Source: Salinibacterium sp. SWN248
Lineage (GTDB): Bacteria; Actinomycetota; Actinomycetes; Actinomycetales; Microbacteriaceae
DNA: 64,000 nt
NCBI RefSeq assembly: GCF_015864575.1
Contig: NZ_JADYWW010000001.1
Location: 992,001-1,056,000 of the forward strand
Direction: 5' to 3'
The notes under the pieces were generated by a model. That model was given only the letters and a program-made list of their open reading frames with translations, did no database searches and was not told the DNA's origin. The position numbers and the translations under genes are program-made. Shown one piece after another: positions 17,744 to 26,849 of this stretch (position 1 is the stretch's first letter; every line of letters begins with the position of its first letter).

Positions 17744-18804
17744 CCGGTCGGCTAGGGACCGGTGCTCCGGTCCGAATAGGGATCGTGGGCGCCGGCTTCG
17801 TAGCCGACTTCTACCTTCGAGCACTCGGCAGCATCCGCGGGCATGACGTAACGGTTGTTGCTGCACGCTCGGCGGAGTCGGGGGCAGCATTCGCGGAACG
17901 CTTTGGCATTCCGGTTGTCGTCTCCACTGTCGCTGAGCTCGTGGAGCGCGACGATGTCGATATCGTCATCGTCGCGCTCCCTCAAGACCAACACGTGGCG
18001 GTTGTTGCCGCAGCGGCGGCAGCAGGCAAGGGCATCATTTGCACCAAGCCGCTCGGCCGCAACTCTGCCGAAGCAGCGGAATGCTTGCGCCTCGTGCGCG
18101 AAGCCGGCGTCTGGCACGCCTACGCCGAAACCGAAGTATTTGCTCCGGGCCTCGTGAAAGCGAAAGAACTCGTGGATGCCGGGGCCGTTGGCCGAGTGAC
18201 CTCGGTTCGGGCGCGGGAATCTCACGGGCATCCGCACAAGCACGCTCGCGATGTATCGCGTTCGGGCGGCGGACCACTGCGGGCTCTCGGCTGCCACTGC
18301 GTAGCCATCGGCCGCTGGTTCATCGGCTACGAGACTGCTCCCAAAGAGGTCTTCGCGTGGGGTGCACGACTCTCGCGCGACGACGTTGACACGGAAGACA
18401 CCGCTGTGGCGCTCATCCGTTTCGAGGACGACCGTATGGCTCAGGTCGAAGTGAGCTGGGGCCACATTGCAGGATTGGATGTGCGCAACGAGATTCACGG
18501 CACCGCGGGCTGGATCGGCACCGATGAAACTGGCGAGACGGGCATTCGTGCCTTCGCCGGAAACCCCGCTGACTATGTCGTCGAAAAAGCAGGAGCCGCA
18601 ACCGGCTGGATCACTCCTGTGCCCGACGAGCCCTGGGTGTATGGCTACCACGGAGAACTCACCCACTTTGTGGAGTGCTACCGCGCTGGCACCACGCCGC
18701 GCCAAACCTTTGTTGATGGCTACATCGACAACGCAATCATTGATGCCGCGTATCGCTCCATGGAGGTCGGAACCTGGGTTCCGATCGACATGTCCGCGGT
18801 CTAA
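17740..18804 (+). CDS. Gfo/Idh/MocA-family oxidoreductase
   Basis: The 354-residue protein begins with an NAD(P)-binding motif (IGIVGAGFVADFYLRAL), and GKGIICTKPLGRN holds the usual E/T-KP lysine segment near residue 100. The C-terminal alpha/beta domain includes HKHARDVSRSGGGPLRALGCHC, the region that carries the catalytic histidine in this family. Members oxidise or epimerise sugars and inositols. The GTG start overlaps the preceding stop (GTGA), so it is translationally coupled to the transporter. In this operon it probably processes the carbon skeleton of the imported compound. Confidence 0.85.
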   Translation: MTGRLGTGAPVRIGIVGAGFVADFYLRALGSIRGHDVTVVAARSAESGAAFAERFGIPVVVSTVAELVERDDVDIVIVALPQDQHVAVVAAAAAAGKGIICTKPLGRNSAEAAECLRLVREAGVWHAYAETEVFAPGLVKAKELVDAGAVGRVTSVRARESHGHPHKHARDVSRSGGGPLRALGCHCVAIGRWFIGYETAPKEVFAWGARLSRDDVDTEDTAVALIRFEDDRMAQVEVSWGHIAGLDVRNEIHGTAGWIGTDETGETGIRAFAGNPADYVVEKAGAATGWITPVPDEPWVYGYHGELTHFVECYRAGTTPRQTFVDGYIDNAIIDAAYRSMEVGTWVPIDMSAV

Positions 18805-18834
18805 CGCAGCACGCTGAACGACGAAAGAACACTA

Positions 18835-20265
18835 ATGACTGAGAACGCTAAGCGCCGCCCCAACATCGTGATGATCCTCACCGATGATCACGCCTCGCAC
18901 GCCATCGGTGCGTATGGGTCGGTAGTGAACCAGACTCCGCGCATCGACGAGATCGCGCAGCGGGGATGGAAGCTCGACAACTGCTTCGCGACCAACTCAC
19001 TGTGTTCGCCGAGTCGGGCATCCATTCTCACCGGGACATATAGTCACATCAACGGTGTCAGCACCCTTGTGACGCCGATCGATGCGAGCCAGCCGACCTT
19101 CGTCTCTCAGCTGAAAGAGGCCGGCTACCGCACCGCCATCGTCGGCAAGTGGCACATGGGCGATGGCGGAGAAGCTGACCCCCAGAACTTTGACTACTGG
19201 GATGTGCTCATTGAGCAGGGCGAGTACCACGATCCAAAATTCTTGAACCCGGATGGGCTGCGCACCGTTCCCGGTTATGCGACTGACATCATCACCGACC
19301 TGTCGCTCAAGTGGGTCGATGAGCTCGAGGGTGACGACCCGTGGTGCGTTCTGATTTACCACAAGGCACCGCACCGCCCGTGGGAGCCCGACGAAAAGCA
19401 CGCCGGAATGTACTCCGACCCCATCCCGGTGCCGGCGACGTTCACCGATGACTACGAAACCCGCACGTCGTCGGCTCGCCGGGCCGCGATGCGCATCGCC
19501 GAAAATCTCAACGAAGACGACCTCAAGCAGACACCACCTGAGGGACTCAGCTATGACGAACTCGCGCTGTGGAAGTACCAGCGCTTCATGGAGGACTACC
19601 TTGCCTGCGTCGCCTCGGTCGACGACAACGTTGGCCGCGTCACCGACTGGCTCACAGAGCGCGGCGACTTCGACGACACCCTTCTCATGTACAGCTCAGA
19701 CCAAGGCTTCTTCTTGGGCGACCACGGTTGGTTCGACAAGCGCTTCATGTACGAAGAATCGTTGCGGATGCCGTTCGTGCTCAGCTATCCAGCTCAGCTG
19801 GCGGCCGGCAAGTCGTACGAGGGCATCGTGACCAATGTTGACCTCGCGCAGACGATTCTCGACGCCGCCGGGGTCGAACACCACCCGCGGATGCAGGGCC
19901 GCAGCCTCTGGCCCGACCTCATCGAAACTCCGGATGTCGAACCCGCCGAGGGCATGTACTACCGCTACTGGGAGAACGACGATGTCTTCCATCGCGCGCC
20001 CGCCCACTATGGCTACCGCACCGACCGTTACAAGCTGATCTTCTTCTACAACGACGGATTGGGTGTGCCAGGAACTGGGCCGTTCTCGTACCCCTCCGAG
20101 TGGGAAATGTACGACCTCGAAACCGATCCCGACGAACTCAACAACGTCTACGGAACGGCCGAATACGCCGAAGTCGAAGCAGATATGAAAGTCAAAATGT
20201 GGAAGGCGCAGGCGTCATTCAAGGATGAGCCGCACCCCAGCCAGCCGAAACCGGTTGGCATCTAA
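18835..20265 (+). CDS. type I (formylglycine-dependent) sulfatase
   Basis: This 476-residue alkaline-phosphatase-superfamily protein shows RPNIVMILTDDH with metal-binding Asp17 and Asp18. The sulfatase signature CSPSRASILTG begins at Cys57, which must be converted to formylglycine. Further signs are AIVGKWHMG, YHKAPHRPW, SSDQGFFLGDHGWFDK and a C-terminal YDLETDPDELNN. There is no export signal, so it acts in the cytoplasm after import. No formylglycine-generating enzyme is encoded in the window and must lie elsewhere. The substrate is unknown: a sulfate ester carried in by the preceding ABC system is the simplest reading. Confidence 0.9.
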   Translation: MTENAKRRPNIVMILTDDHASHAIGAYGSVVNQTPRIDEIAQRGWKLDNCFATNSLCSPSRASILTGTYSHINGVSTLVTPIDASQPTFVSQLKEAGYRTAIVGKWHMGDGGEADPQNFDYWDVLIEQGEYHDPKFLNPDGLRTVPGYATDIITDLSLKWVDELEGDDPWCVLIYHKAPHRPWEPDEKHAGMYSDPIPVPATFTDDYETRTSSARRAAMRIAENLNEDDLKQTPPEGLSYDELALWKYQRFMEDYLACVASVDDNVGRVTDWLTERGDFDDTLLMYSSDQGFFLGDHGWFDKRFMYEESLRMPFVLSYPAQLAAGKSYEGIVTNVDLAQTILDAAGVEHHPRMQGRSLWPDLIETPDVEPAEGMYYRYWENDDVFHRAPAHYGYRTDRYKLIFFYNDGLGVPGTGPFSYPSEWEMYDLETDPDELNNVYGTAEYAEVEADMKVKMWKAQASFKDEPHPSQPKPVGI

Positions 20266-20287
20266 AGAACTTTTCGAAAGTTTTTCC

Positions 20288-20316
20288 AGGGCACGTGTCG
20301 ATTCGGCACGTGCCCT
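20288..20316 (+). terminator. hairpin after the sulfatase gene
   Basis: A perfect 10-bp stem AGGGCACGTG/CACGTGCCCT (20288-20297 with 20307-20316) lies 22 nt after the stop. It has no T run downstream, so it may be a weak or factor-dependent terminator. Confidence 0.55.
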
Positions 20317-20362
20317 GCGTCATGTCAGTGAAGGGCAGGGAAATCCCCGGCCCCGAAAGGAC

Positions 20363-20788
20363 ATGATGACGCTGAACTTTCTGGCAATCGCGGTAGCCAC
20401 GGTGGCAGGGATGCTCGTCGGGTGGGCCTGGTTTTCACCAGCGCTTCTCGGCAAGCCGTGGGCGGCGCGAGCCGGGATAGATCTGGCTGCGAAAACTTCC
20501 GGGTGGGCGTATCTATTGGCGCTTGTGGCCACGGCCATAACGACAACGGTGCTGGCGCTTGCAGTAGCGATCGCCCACGACCAGTTTGGTGGCTCGTTTC
20601 TGACCGTGACGCTGGCTGTGGCATCCATTGGCTGGCTCGGTTTTACCGCGTCGCGGAACGCTGTCGAGTATCTTTTTGAGAAGAAGTCCCCGACGCTGTT
20701 TGCGATCGATATGGGTCATCAGCTCGCAGTTCTCATCGTCATATCCGTTGTTATTGGCCTTTTTGGCGACACTTCACAAATCGGTTAG
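20363..20788 (+). CDS. DUF1761 small membrane protein
   Basis: The 141-residue product contains four hydrophobic segments and the DUF1761-like features VGWAWFSPALLGKPWA and GHQLAVLIV. The function of the family is unknown. A GAAAGGA site precedes two consecutive ATG codons (20363, 20366); either could start. The longer frame from 20225 overlaps the sulfatase and was rejected. It is followed after about 10 nt by the YCII-domain gene, so these two and the sigma-factor gene probably form one transcript. Confidence 0.75.
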   Translation: MMTLNFLAIAVATVAGMLVGWAWFSPALLGKPWAARAGIDLAAKTSGWAYLLALVATAITTTVLALAVAIAHDQFGGSFLTVTLAVASIGWLGFTASRNAVEYLFEKKSPTLFAIDMGHQLAVLIVISVVIGLFGDTSQIG

Positions 20789-20798
20789 GGAGAAAAAC

Positions 20799-21146
20799 AT
20801 GCAGTACATGATCCTGATTCATTCTGAACCCATGGACGGCCCGAACCCGGGAGAGCCCGGATTCGACGAGATGATGGCGCCCTGGATGGCCTACAACCAG
20901 AAGCTCATCGATGGCGGCCACTATGTTGCGGCCGACCAGCTGCAGGGCGTCGAGACCGCGACCACGATTCGCCGGGCCTATGGTGCCGGCGACACGATCG
21001 TCGATGGTCCGTTCGCTGAAACCAAGGAGCACTTCGGTGGCTTCTACATTGTGGAAGCCACCGACTTGGATGAGGCGCTTGCCCTCGCTGCCGAGGTTCC
21101 GCTTCCGGCCGGCTCGCTCGAGGTTCGTCCGGTGGTGCCCTCGTAG
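20799..21146 (+). CDS. YCII/DGPF-domain protein
   Basis: This 115-residue protein has the YCII fold seen in small putative enzymes: MQYMILIH at the start, the DGPF tetrapeptide in the middle and GGFYIVEATDLDEAL. The biochemical role is not established. Genes of this type are the standard partners of ECF42-group sigma factors, and here the sigma gene begins one base after its stop codon. GGGAGAAAAAC before the ATG supports this start. Confidence 0.85.
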   Translation: MQYMILIHSEPMDGPNPGEPGFDEMMAPWMAYNQKLIDGGHYVAADQLQGVETATTIRRAYGAGDTIVDGPFAETKEHFGGFYIVEATDLDEALALAAEVPLPAGSLEVRPVVPS

Positions 21147-21147
21147 C

Positions 21148-22413
21148 GTGCCTGACAACTCAGAGGCGGTCACCCGCCTGGCGCGTGAGGAGACTGGGCA
21201 TGTGCTCGCTCTCCTCACGCACCGCTTTGGGCTCGACGTTGCCGATGACGCGGTGCAGGATGCGCTCGTTGAAGCGCTGAACTGGGCCGTAGTGCCTGAC
21301 AACCCCGCCGCGTGGCTCTATACGGTCGCGCGTAATCGTGCGGTTGACCGTGTGCGACGAGAGGCTGCCGCCGCGCGTCGTCTCGCGCGCTCGGCCCCGG
21401 ATCTCCTGGCGGCCGCCGAGCACCACAACAGCGTCCGCGACCCCGCTAGCAGTGACGAGGAGGTGCCCGACATGATTGACGATGCCCACTATTCGGGCGA
21501 CGAACACCTGCGGTTGTTGCTGCTCTGTTGTCACCCGGCACTGGGGCGAGACACCCAAGTGGCGTTGACTCTTCGGCTTGTCGGAGGCCTCACGACCGCC
21601 GAAATCGCCGCAGCGTTCTTGCTACCAGAGCAGACGCTCGCGCAGCGGATCGTGCGGGCCAAGCGCAAGATTCGCGACGCGGGCATCCCGCTCAGCATTC
21701 CCCAAGACCTTACGCAGCGAGTGGATGCCCTGCTCACGGTTCTCTACCTGATTTTCAACGAGGGCTATCTCTCGCGGGGCAGCACCGCTGGCGCGCGGAT
21801 CGACCTCGTGGAAGAAGCGATTCGTCTCACGATCACGGCGCGCGAACTGCTCCCGGGCGATCCCGAGGTCGAAGGCCTGCTGGCGCTGGAGCTCTACGCT
21901 CGCGCCCGCCACAACACTCGCTTTCGCGGTGACGAACTCGTTCTGCTCGAGCACCAGGATCGCACCCGCTGGGACGGCGAGCTCATCGAACAGGCAAACG
22001 GGCTCCTGCGCAGTGCGCTCGCACGGCTGCAGCCAGGGCCTTTTCAAACCCAAGCGGTCATTGCGCGTCACCATGCCACCGCGCGCACCGCCGCCGACAC
22101 CGACTGGCCGGCCATCGCATCCGCCTATACGGTGCTGCTGGCCATGACGGGCGGCTCGCCCGTCGTCGCTCTCAATCGTGCCGTCGCCGTGTCAATGGCC
22201 GACGGGCCCGACGCTGGATTGCGATTGCTCAGCGGTATCACCGGCCTCGAGTACTATCACCTGTATTGGGCCACTCGCGCCGAGCTGTCGCTGCGTGCGG
22301 GTGATGCGGATGCCGCCGCCGATGCATTCGCGCGGGCACGCGAACTGGCCACGAATGCCGCTGAGCAGCAGCATCTCGATCGGCGTATCGCGCAGCTGCC
22401 CGAGTACCTCTAG
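21148..22413 (+). CDS. ECF sigma factor, ECF42-like with long C-terminal domain
   Basis: The 421-residue protein has an N-terminal sigma-70 region 2 (HRFGLDVADDAVQDALVEAL, then AWLYTVARNRAVD) and a region 4 helix-turn-helix (VGGLTTAEIAAAFLLPEQTL). A long helical C-terminal domain follows, rich in tetratricopeptide-like segments (ALNRAVAVSMADGPDAGLRL). There is no anti-sigma gene. ECF42 members use this C-terminal extension in place of an anti-sigma factor and are paired with DGPF/YCII genes, as here. The start GTG 21148 lies one base after the YCII stop; the longer frame from 20911 would run through that gene. Confidence 0.85.
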   Translation: MPDNSEAVTRLAREETGHVLALLTHRFGLDVADDAVQDALVEALNWAVVPDNPAAWLYTVARNRAVDRVRREAAAARRLARSAPDLLAAAEHHNSVRDPASSDEEVPDMIDDAHYSGDEHLRLLLLCCHPALGRDTQVALTLRLVGGLTTAEIAAAFLLPEQTLAQRIVRAKRKIRDAGIPLSIPQDLTQRVDALLTVLYLIFNEGYLSRGSTAGARIDLVEEAIRLTITARELLPGDPEVEGLLALELYARARHNTRFRGDELVLLEHQDRTRWDGELIEQANGLLRSALARLQPGPFQTQAVIARHHATARTAADTDWPAIASAYTVLLAMTGGSPVVALNRAVAVSMADGPDAGLRLLSGITGLEYYHLYWATRAELSLRAGDADAAADAFARARELATNAAEQQHLDRRIAQLPEYL

Positions 22414-22489
22414 CGGGCCGAGCGAACCCAGTTACTCCGGCATTCGGCTGGCCGGGCCGCCCAGCGAGGCTGATCAACTAACCACAGCG

Positions 22490-23080
22490 CTACGGCCGCG
22501 GCTTTGGCGCGGCGTAGTGGTGCTCGCCCACGGCGCCTTTCTCGACCACGTCGCGGATGCGCGCTGCCCGCACGGCCGGCGTCTTGATGCCGGTGAGGCG
22601 CGCATAAATCTGAAAGCGCATACTTCGGGTGAGGCTGGCGTGGAACGCGGCGGACGCGGGGTTGGCGTCGAGGGCAGCCTGCAAGTCTGGGGGAGTCGTC
22701 ATGTTCTTCTGGCTGTAGGCGGCATCCCAGCGGCCATCCGCTTGGGCGCGTTCGACTTCGGCGAGACCGCCGGGGCGCATCGTTCCCTCCTCGATGAGGC
22801 GAGCAACATGGTCGCGGTTCACTTGTGACCAGGGGCTGTTCTTGCGGCGCGGAGTGAACGCTTGCAGCGTGTAGTCGTCGTCGAGGCGTGCCATTTGACC
22901 ATCGATCCATCCGAAGCACAGGGCAACGTCGAGCGCTTCGCTCCAGGTGATCCCAGTGGCCTTCGATAGTTTCTTGCGCAGTTTGAGGCGCACGCCCTCG
23001 AGCGAGGGCTCGCTTTCAAGGTAAGCCGTCCACTCGGCGATGGTGACGTCGAGGATGGTTTTGTCGACAAAACTGGCCAC
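22490..23080 (-). CDS. YdeI/OmpD-associated family protein
   Basis: The product is 196 residues if translation starts at GTG 23080, where AAGGAGGA lies 7 nt upstream. The frame extends to 23128 but without such a site. It contains features of the YdeI family: TWSEALDVALCFGWIDGQ, FTPRRKNSPWSQVN, GLAEVERAQADGRWDAAY and the C-terminal helix AVRAARIRDVVEKGA. Members have been annotated as bacteriocin-resistance or stress proteins, but the biochemistry is unclear. It converges on the sigma-factor gene and diverges from the first alcohol dehydrogenase. Confidence 0.82.
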   Translation of the reverse strand: MASFVDKTILDVTIAEWTAYLESEPSLEGVRLKLRKKLSKATGITWSEALDVALCFGWIDGQMARLDDDYTLQAFTPRRKNSPWSQVNRDHVARLIEEGTMRPGGLAEVERAQADGRWDAAYSQKNMTTPPDLQAALDANPASAAFHASLTRSMRFQIYARLTGIKTPAVRAARIRDVVEKGAVGEHHYAAPKPRP

Positions 23081-23199
23081 GGTCTGGTCCTCCTTGGGTG
23101 CTCCGCGTTCAAGCATCGCACCATCCACTGACGGCTACTCCTGCTCGCTGAACAAACACTGATTCGTTGCTGGGCGCGAATCGGGCGTTGAATAGACTC

Positions 23200-24240
23200 A
23201 TGCGAGCTACTTACATTTACGGCGCCGGCGATGTCCGCGTCATCACTGCCCCTGACCCCAAGCTCATCGAGAGCACCGACGCAGTCGTTCGCATTACGCG
23301 GGCGTGCGTGTGCGGCAGCGATCTGCACCCCTTCCATTCGATGCCAGTGGATGCGGATGCTCGCCCCATCGGCCACGAATTCATCGGCGTTGTCGAAGAG
23401 CTCGGCAAAGACGTTTCTACGCTCAAGGTCGGCGACTTCGTCATCGCGCCGTTCGCGTACTCCGACGGAACCTGCGAGTTCTGCCTCGAAGGGCTCCAGA
23501 CCTCGTGCATCCACGGTGGCTACTGGGGCAACGGCGGCATCACGGGCGGCCAGGCCGAAGCCGTGCGCGTGCCCTTCGCTGACGGCACCCTCGTGAAGGT
23601 TCCCGGCACCGTTGACGAGTCGCAGTACGCCGGCCTCCTGTCTCTCTCTGACGTCTATGCCACCGGCTGGCACGCCGCCTACAAGGCTCGCGTCGCTCCC
23701 GGCCAGACTGTTACCGTCATCGGTGACGGCGCTGTCGGCCTCCTGGCCGTGCTCTCCGCCAAGCAGATGGGTGCCGAGCGCATCATCCTCATGGGCCGTC
23801 ACAAGGCGCGTACTGACCTTGGCATCCACTTCGGAGCCACGGATGTCGTCGCCGAGCGAGGCGAAGAAGGCATCGCCATGGTGCGCGAACTCACCGGCGG
23901 CTCCGGAAGCCACGCGGTTCTCGAAGCTGTCGGCTTTATGCCCGCCTACGAGCAGGCCCTCGGGGTCGTTCGTGCCGGCGGGGTAATCAGCCGTGTCGGC
24001 GTTCCCCAGTATGAGGATGCCCCGGTCGGCCGCGGCAGTCTCTTCGGCAAGAACGTCGGCCTTGTCGGCGGTGTGGCCCCGGCTCGCGCCTACATCGAAC
24101 AACTGCTTCCCGCCGTGCTCGACGGAACGGTGAACCCCGGACTCGTCTTCGACCAGACCGTGAAACTCGAGCAGACCCCCGACGGCTACACCGCGATGGA
24201 CGAGCGCACCGCTCTCAAGGTGATGGTCGACCCGACTTAG
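23200..24240 (+). CDS. zinc-dependent alcohol dehydrogenase, copy 1
   Basis: This 346-residue medium-chain dehydrogenase has the catalytic-zinc segment CVCGSDLHPFHS, the following GHEFIGVVEELG, and a zinc lobe reduced to CEFC and a later cysteine (TSCIHG), so the structural zinc site is not the usual four-cysteine form. The cofactor loop is VIGDGAVGLLAV. The substrate is an unknown alcohol or aldehyde. The start ATG 23200 gives the N-terminus MRATYIYGAGDVRV, shared with copy 2; the frame's upstream extension to 23167 is not conserved between the copies. Confidence 0.85.
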   Translation: MRATYIYGAGDVRVITAPDPKLIESTDAVVRITRACVCGSDLHPFHSMPVDADARPIGHEFIGVVEELGKDVSTLKVGDFVIAPFAYSDGTCEFCLEGLQTSCIHGGYWGNGGITGGQAEAVRVPFADGTLVKVPGTVDESQYAGLLSLSDVYATGWHAAYKARVAPGQTVTVIGDGAVGLLAVLSAKQMGAERIILMGRHKARTDLGIHFGATDVVAERGEEGIAMVRELTGGSGSHAVLEAVGFMPAYEQALGVVRAGGVISRVGVPQYEDAPVGRGSLFGKNVGLVGGVAPARAYIEQLLPAVLDGTVNPGLVFDQTVKLEQTPDGYTAMDERTALKVMVDPT

Positions 24241-24417
24241 CAGTCGCACGGCATCCCGCCGGCTCGGAGAGGGCTCAATGCCGCCTACTGACGACGTGGA
24301 TGCTCTGCCAGAAATCGAAAATCGTGCCGTGTAGGGTTGTTTTGTCATCTGGTCGCGCCTTCACGGATCCACGGGGAGAACGACTTCAGCCGCAGGCTTA
24401 TAGTGCGAGGAAACCCT

Positions 24418-25458
24418 ATGAAGGCAACATTTCTTTACGGCGCGGGCGACGTCCGAGTGGAGACAGTAGCGGACCCGGTGATCCAGCTTCCGACAGACGC
24501 TATCGTCCGGGTGGTTCGTGCGTGTGTTTGCGGCTCAGACTTACACCCGTATCACACGCGTAAGCCAGGCCTGGTTGGTGCTCCGATGGGCCACGAGATG
24601 GTCGGGGTAGTCGAAGAAATCGGCTCTGAGGTTTTTACCGTGAAGCGAGGGGACCTCGTCGTCGCCACGTTTACGTACCAAGACAACACCTGCGTTTTTT
24701 GCCAAGAAGGATTCCACACATCGTGCCTCCACGGCGGCTTTTACAACAAGCCCGAAGTCGGCGGCTTCCAAGCGGAATACGCACGGGTGCCGCAGGCAGA
24801 CGGCAGCCTGGTGACGGTGCCGGGCGTCGACGAGAACAGTGAACTGATTCCGTCGCTTCTCGCCCTGTCCGATGTTTACCTCACTGGCTATCACGCCGCG
24901 CACATGGGGCGGGTCGGTGCGGGCAAGACTGTGACAGTGATCGGCGACGGCGCGGTCGGGTTGTCGGCCGTACTGGCGTCAAAGAAGCTCGGTGCCGAGC
25001 GGGTCATCCTCATGGGGCGGCATCAGTCGCGCACCGACCTCGGTGTCGAGTTCGGGGCAGACGAGATCGTGGCCGAGCGCGGAGAAGAAGGAGTCGCCCG
25101 GGTGCGCGAACTCACCCGCGGCGAGGGTAGCCACGTCGTTATCGAGGCGGTTGGCCACTTCCCGGCATACCAGCAAGCTTTGGGATCCGTCCGTGCGGGC
25201 GGCACCATCTCGCGCGTAGGCGTTCCCCAGTATTCCGAGGCTCCGATCGGATGGGGTTCACTCTTCAGCCGCAACATTACGCTCACGGGTGGCCCTGCCC
25301 CCGTGCGCGCCTACATCGAATCCGCGCTCCAGGACGTGCTCGACGGCTCGATCGCCCCGGGTCGCGTCTTCGACCGCGTCGTTGGTATCGACGAGGTTGC
25401 ACTGGGATACGCCGCCATGGACTCGCGCGAGAGCCTCAAGGTGATGGTCGCCTTCTAA
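24418..25458 (+). CDS. zinc-dependent alcohol dehydrogenase, copy 2
   Basis: A 346-residue paralogue of the preceding gene with the same length and closely matching segments: YGAGDVRV, RACVCGSDLHPYHT, GDGAVGLSAVLASK, GAERVILMGRH and RAGGTISRVGVPQY. Catalytic-zinc residues (Cys in CVCGSD, His-Glu in GHEM) are kept. The copies lie in tandem, 177 bp apart, and probably arose by duplication, but they have diverged through much of their length. Copy 2 has its own GCGAGG ribosome site. Different substrates or regulation are likely. Confidence 0.85.
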   Translation: MKATFLYGAGDVRVETVADPVIQLPTDAIVRVVRACVCGSDLHPYHTRKPGLVGAPMGHEMVGVVEEIGSEVFTVKRGDLVVATFTYQDNTCVFCQEGFHTSCLHGGFYNKPEVGGFQAEYARVPQADGSLVTVPGVDENSELIPSLLALSDVYLTGYHAAHMGRVGAGKTVTVIGDGAVGLSAVLASKKLGAERVILMGRHQSRTDLGVEFGADEIVAERGEEGVARVRELTRGEGSHVVIEAVGHFPAYQQALGSVRAGGTISRVGVPQYSEAPIGWGSLFSRNITLTGGPAPVRAYIESALQDVLDGSIAPGRVFDRVVGIDEVALGYAAMDSRESLKVMVAF

Positions 25459-25472
25459 GCCCTGAGCTGGTT

Positions 25473-25516
25473 TCTCGTCAGCGGGACCACGAGCTGTGGT
25501 CTCGTCAGCGGGACCA
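25473..25516. repeat. 27-nt tandem duplication at dapC stop
   Basis: The 17-mer TCTCGTCAGCGGGACCA occurs at 25473-25489 and 25500-25516 with a 27-nt period. On the minus strand each copy reads through the last codons and the stop of dapC, so the region around the stop codon has been duplicated. Confidence 0.85.
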
Positions 25517-26620
25517 TGACTGGAGCGCGGTGATAGCCCGGTCGAGGTATTCATCGCGAACCGTCACGGCAAAGCGCACGAATTGCGTGCCGCTCGGACC
25601 GTAAAACTCGCCGGGCGAGACAAGCACGCCGATGTCGGCGAGCGCCATCGCGGTATCAATTCCGCTTTCGCCCCGCGTGGCCCAGAGGTACAGGCCGCTT
25701 TCCGAGCCGTGAATCTGGAGTCCGGCTGCCTCGACGGCAACTCGGAGACGCTCGAGGCGGGAGGTGTAGAGGGCGCGCTGCTCGGCCACGTGCTCATCAT
25801 CTGACAGGACTGCGCTGAGCACCTGCTGCACGGGCGCGGGGACCATGAGACCTAGGCTGCGGCGCTTCGACGCGATCTTTCCGATCAGTTGCTCGTCTCC
25901 GGCGATCATGCCGCCTCGGTACCCAGCCATGTTGGACTGCTTGCTGACCGAATAGCAGGCGAGAACCTGGCTCATGTCGTCGCCAACCACTCTCGGGTCG
26001 AGGATGGAGGGGATCCGCTGCCCGTCGACCTCATTCAACACGGCGTAGCACTCGTCGCCGACGATCACCGCACCGAGCTCACGAGCTCGGGCGACAGCAC
26101 GACGCAACTCCTCAACGGTCAAGGTCTGACCGTCGGGGTTGCGAGGGGAGTTCAGCCAAATGAGTTTGGTCGCTTCAGGCCACTGGGCCGGATCGTCCTC
26201 CGCGACGACGCTGGCGCCCACGGCGAGCGCCCCCGCTTCGTAGGCGGGATAAGCCAGTGCGGGGCGTACCACGACGTCATCCGCGCCCAGCCCGAGCAAA
26301 AATGGCAGTAGACCCAACAGCTCTTTGGACCCGATCGTGGGTAGGACACCCTCTCGATTGAGAGGGACGCCACGTACGCGGTCGAACCAGTTCACCATCG
26401 CGTCACGCAACTCGACGACCCCAATGGTCAAGGGATAGCCAGGTGCGCCGCCCGCTGAAGCCAGCGCATCAATAAAGACTTGCGGCGTCGGGTCGACAGG
26501 GGACGCGGTCGCGAGGTCGGCAAACCCGCCCGGGTGGGCGACTGCGCGACGGCGGAGCTCGGCCGACACCTCCATTGCTGAAGGGCTCACAGGAGCCGAA
26601 GACCCCACGGGGGCGCTCAC
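25505..26620 (-). CDS. dapC: N-succinyldiaminopimelate aminotransferase
   Basis: This 371-residue class I aminotransferase resembles the actinobacterial DapC enzyme of lysine and peptidoglycan diaminopimelate synthesis, which transfers an amino group to N-succinyl-amino-ketopimelate. The PLP lysine is in CYSVSKQSNMAGYRGG; LIWLNSPRNPDGQ and VIVGDECYAVL are the cofactor-binding segments. GGAG 7 nt before GTG 26620 supports the start. The small ferredoxin gene often found next to dapC in relatives is not visible here. The 285 bp upstream contain no gene apart from the tRNA terminator at 26850. Confidence 0.85.
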   Translation of the reverse strand: MSAPVGSSAPVSPSAMEVSAELRRRAVAHPGGFADLATASPVDPTPQVFIDALASAGGAPGYPLTIGVVELRDAMVNWFDRVRGVPLNREGVLPTIGSKELLGLLPFLLGLGADDVVVRPALAYPAYEAGALAVGASVVAEDDPAQWPEATKLIWLNSPRNPDGQTLTVEELRRAVARARELGAVIVGDECYAVLNEVDGQRIPSILDPRVVGDDMSQVLACYSVSKQSNMAGYRGGMIAGDEQLIGKIASKRRSLGLMVPAPVQQVLSAVLSDDEHVAEQRALYTSRLERLRVAVEAAGLQIHGSESGLYLWATRGESGIDTAMALADIGVLVSPGEFYGPSGTQFVRFAVTVRDEYLDRAITALQSWSR

Positions 26621-26849
26621 GCGGCTACTCCGGAGCAGCGAATCGAGCGAATCGATACCGCCAGGGGAAGGGGCGATCGGGCTCCGGTGTGGTTAAAGAA
26701 AGCATCCATGTCATCCATAAAATCAGCGCTTCCTATGAATCTCATGGACGTGAACAGCCCATTGGTGTTGTGGGCACCGCTTTGAGGGAGATGAATGACC
26801 CGACGTAATAGACGCGTGGCACTCCGCCGACGGCCACTGGTTAAACAGC

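Noticed and set aside
22819-24348. 509-codon minus-strand frame
   Set aside because: It lies antisense to the first alcohol dehydrogenase and runs out of frame through the YdeI gene. Composition is typical of a high-GC shadow frame.
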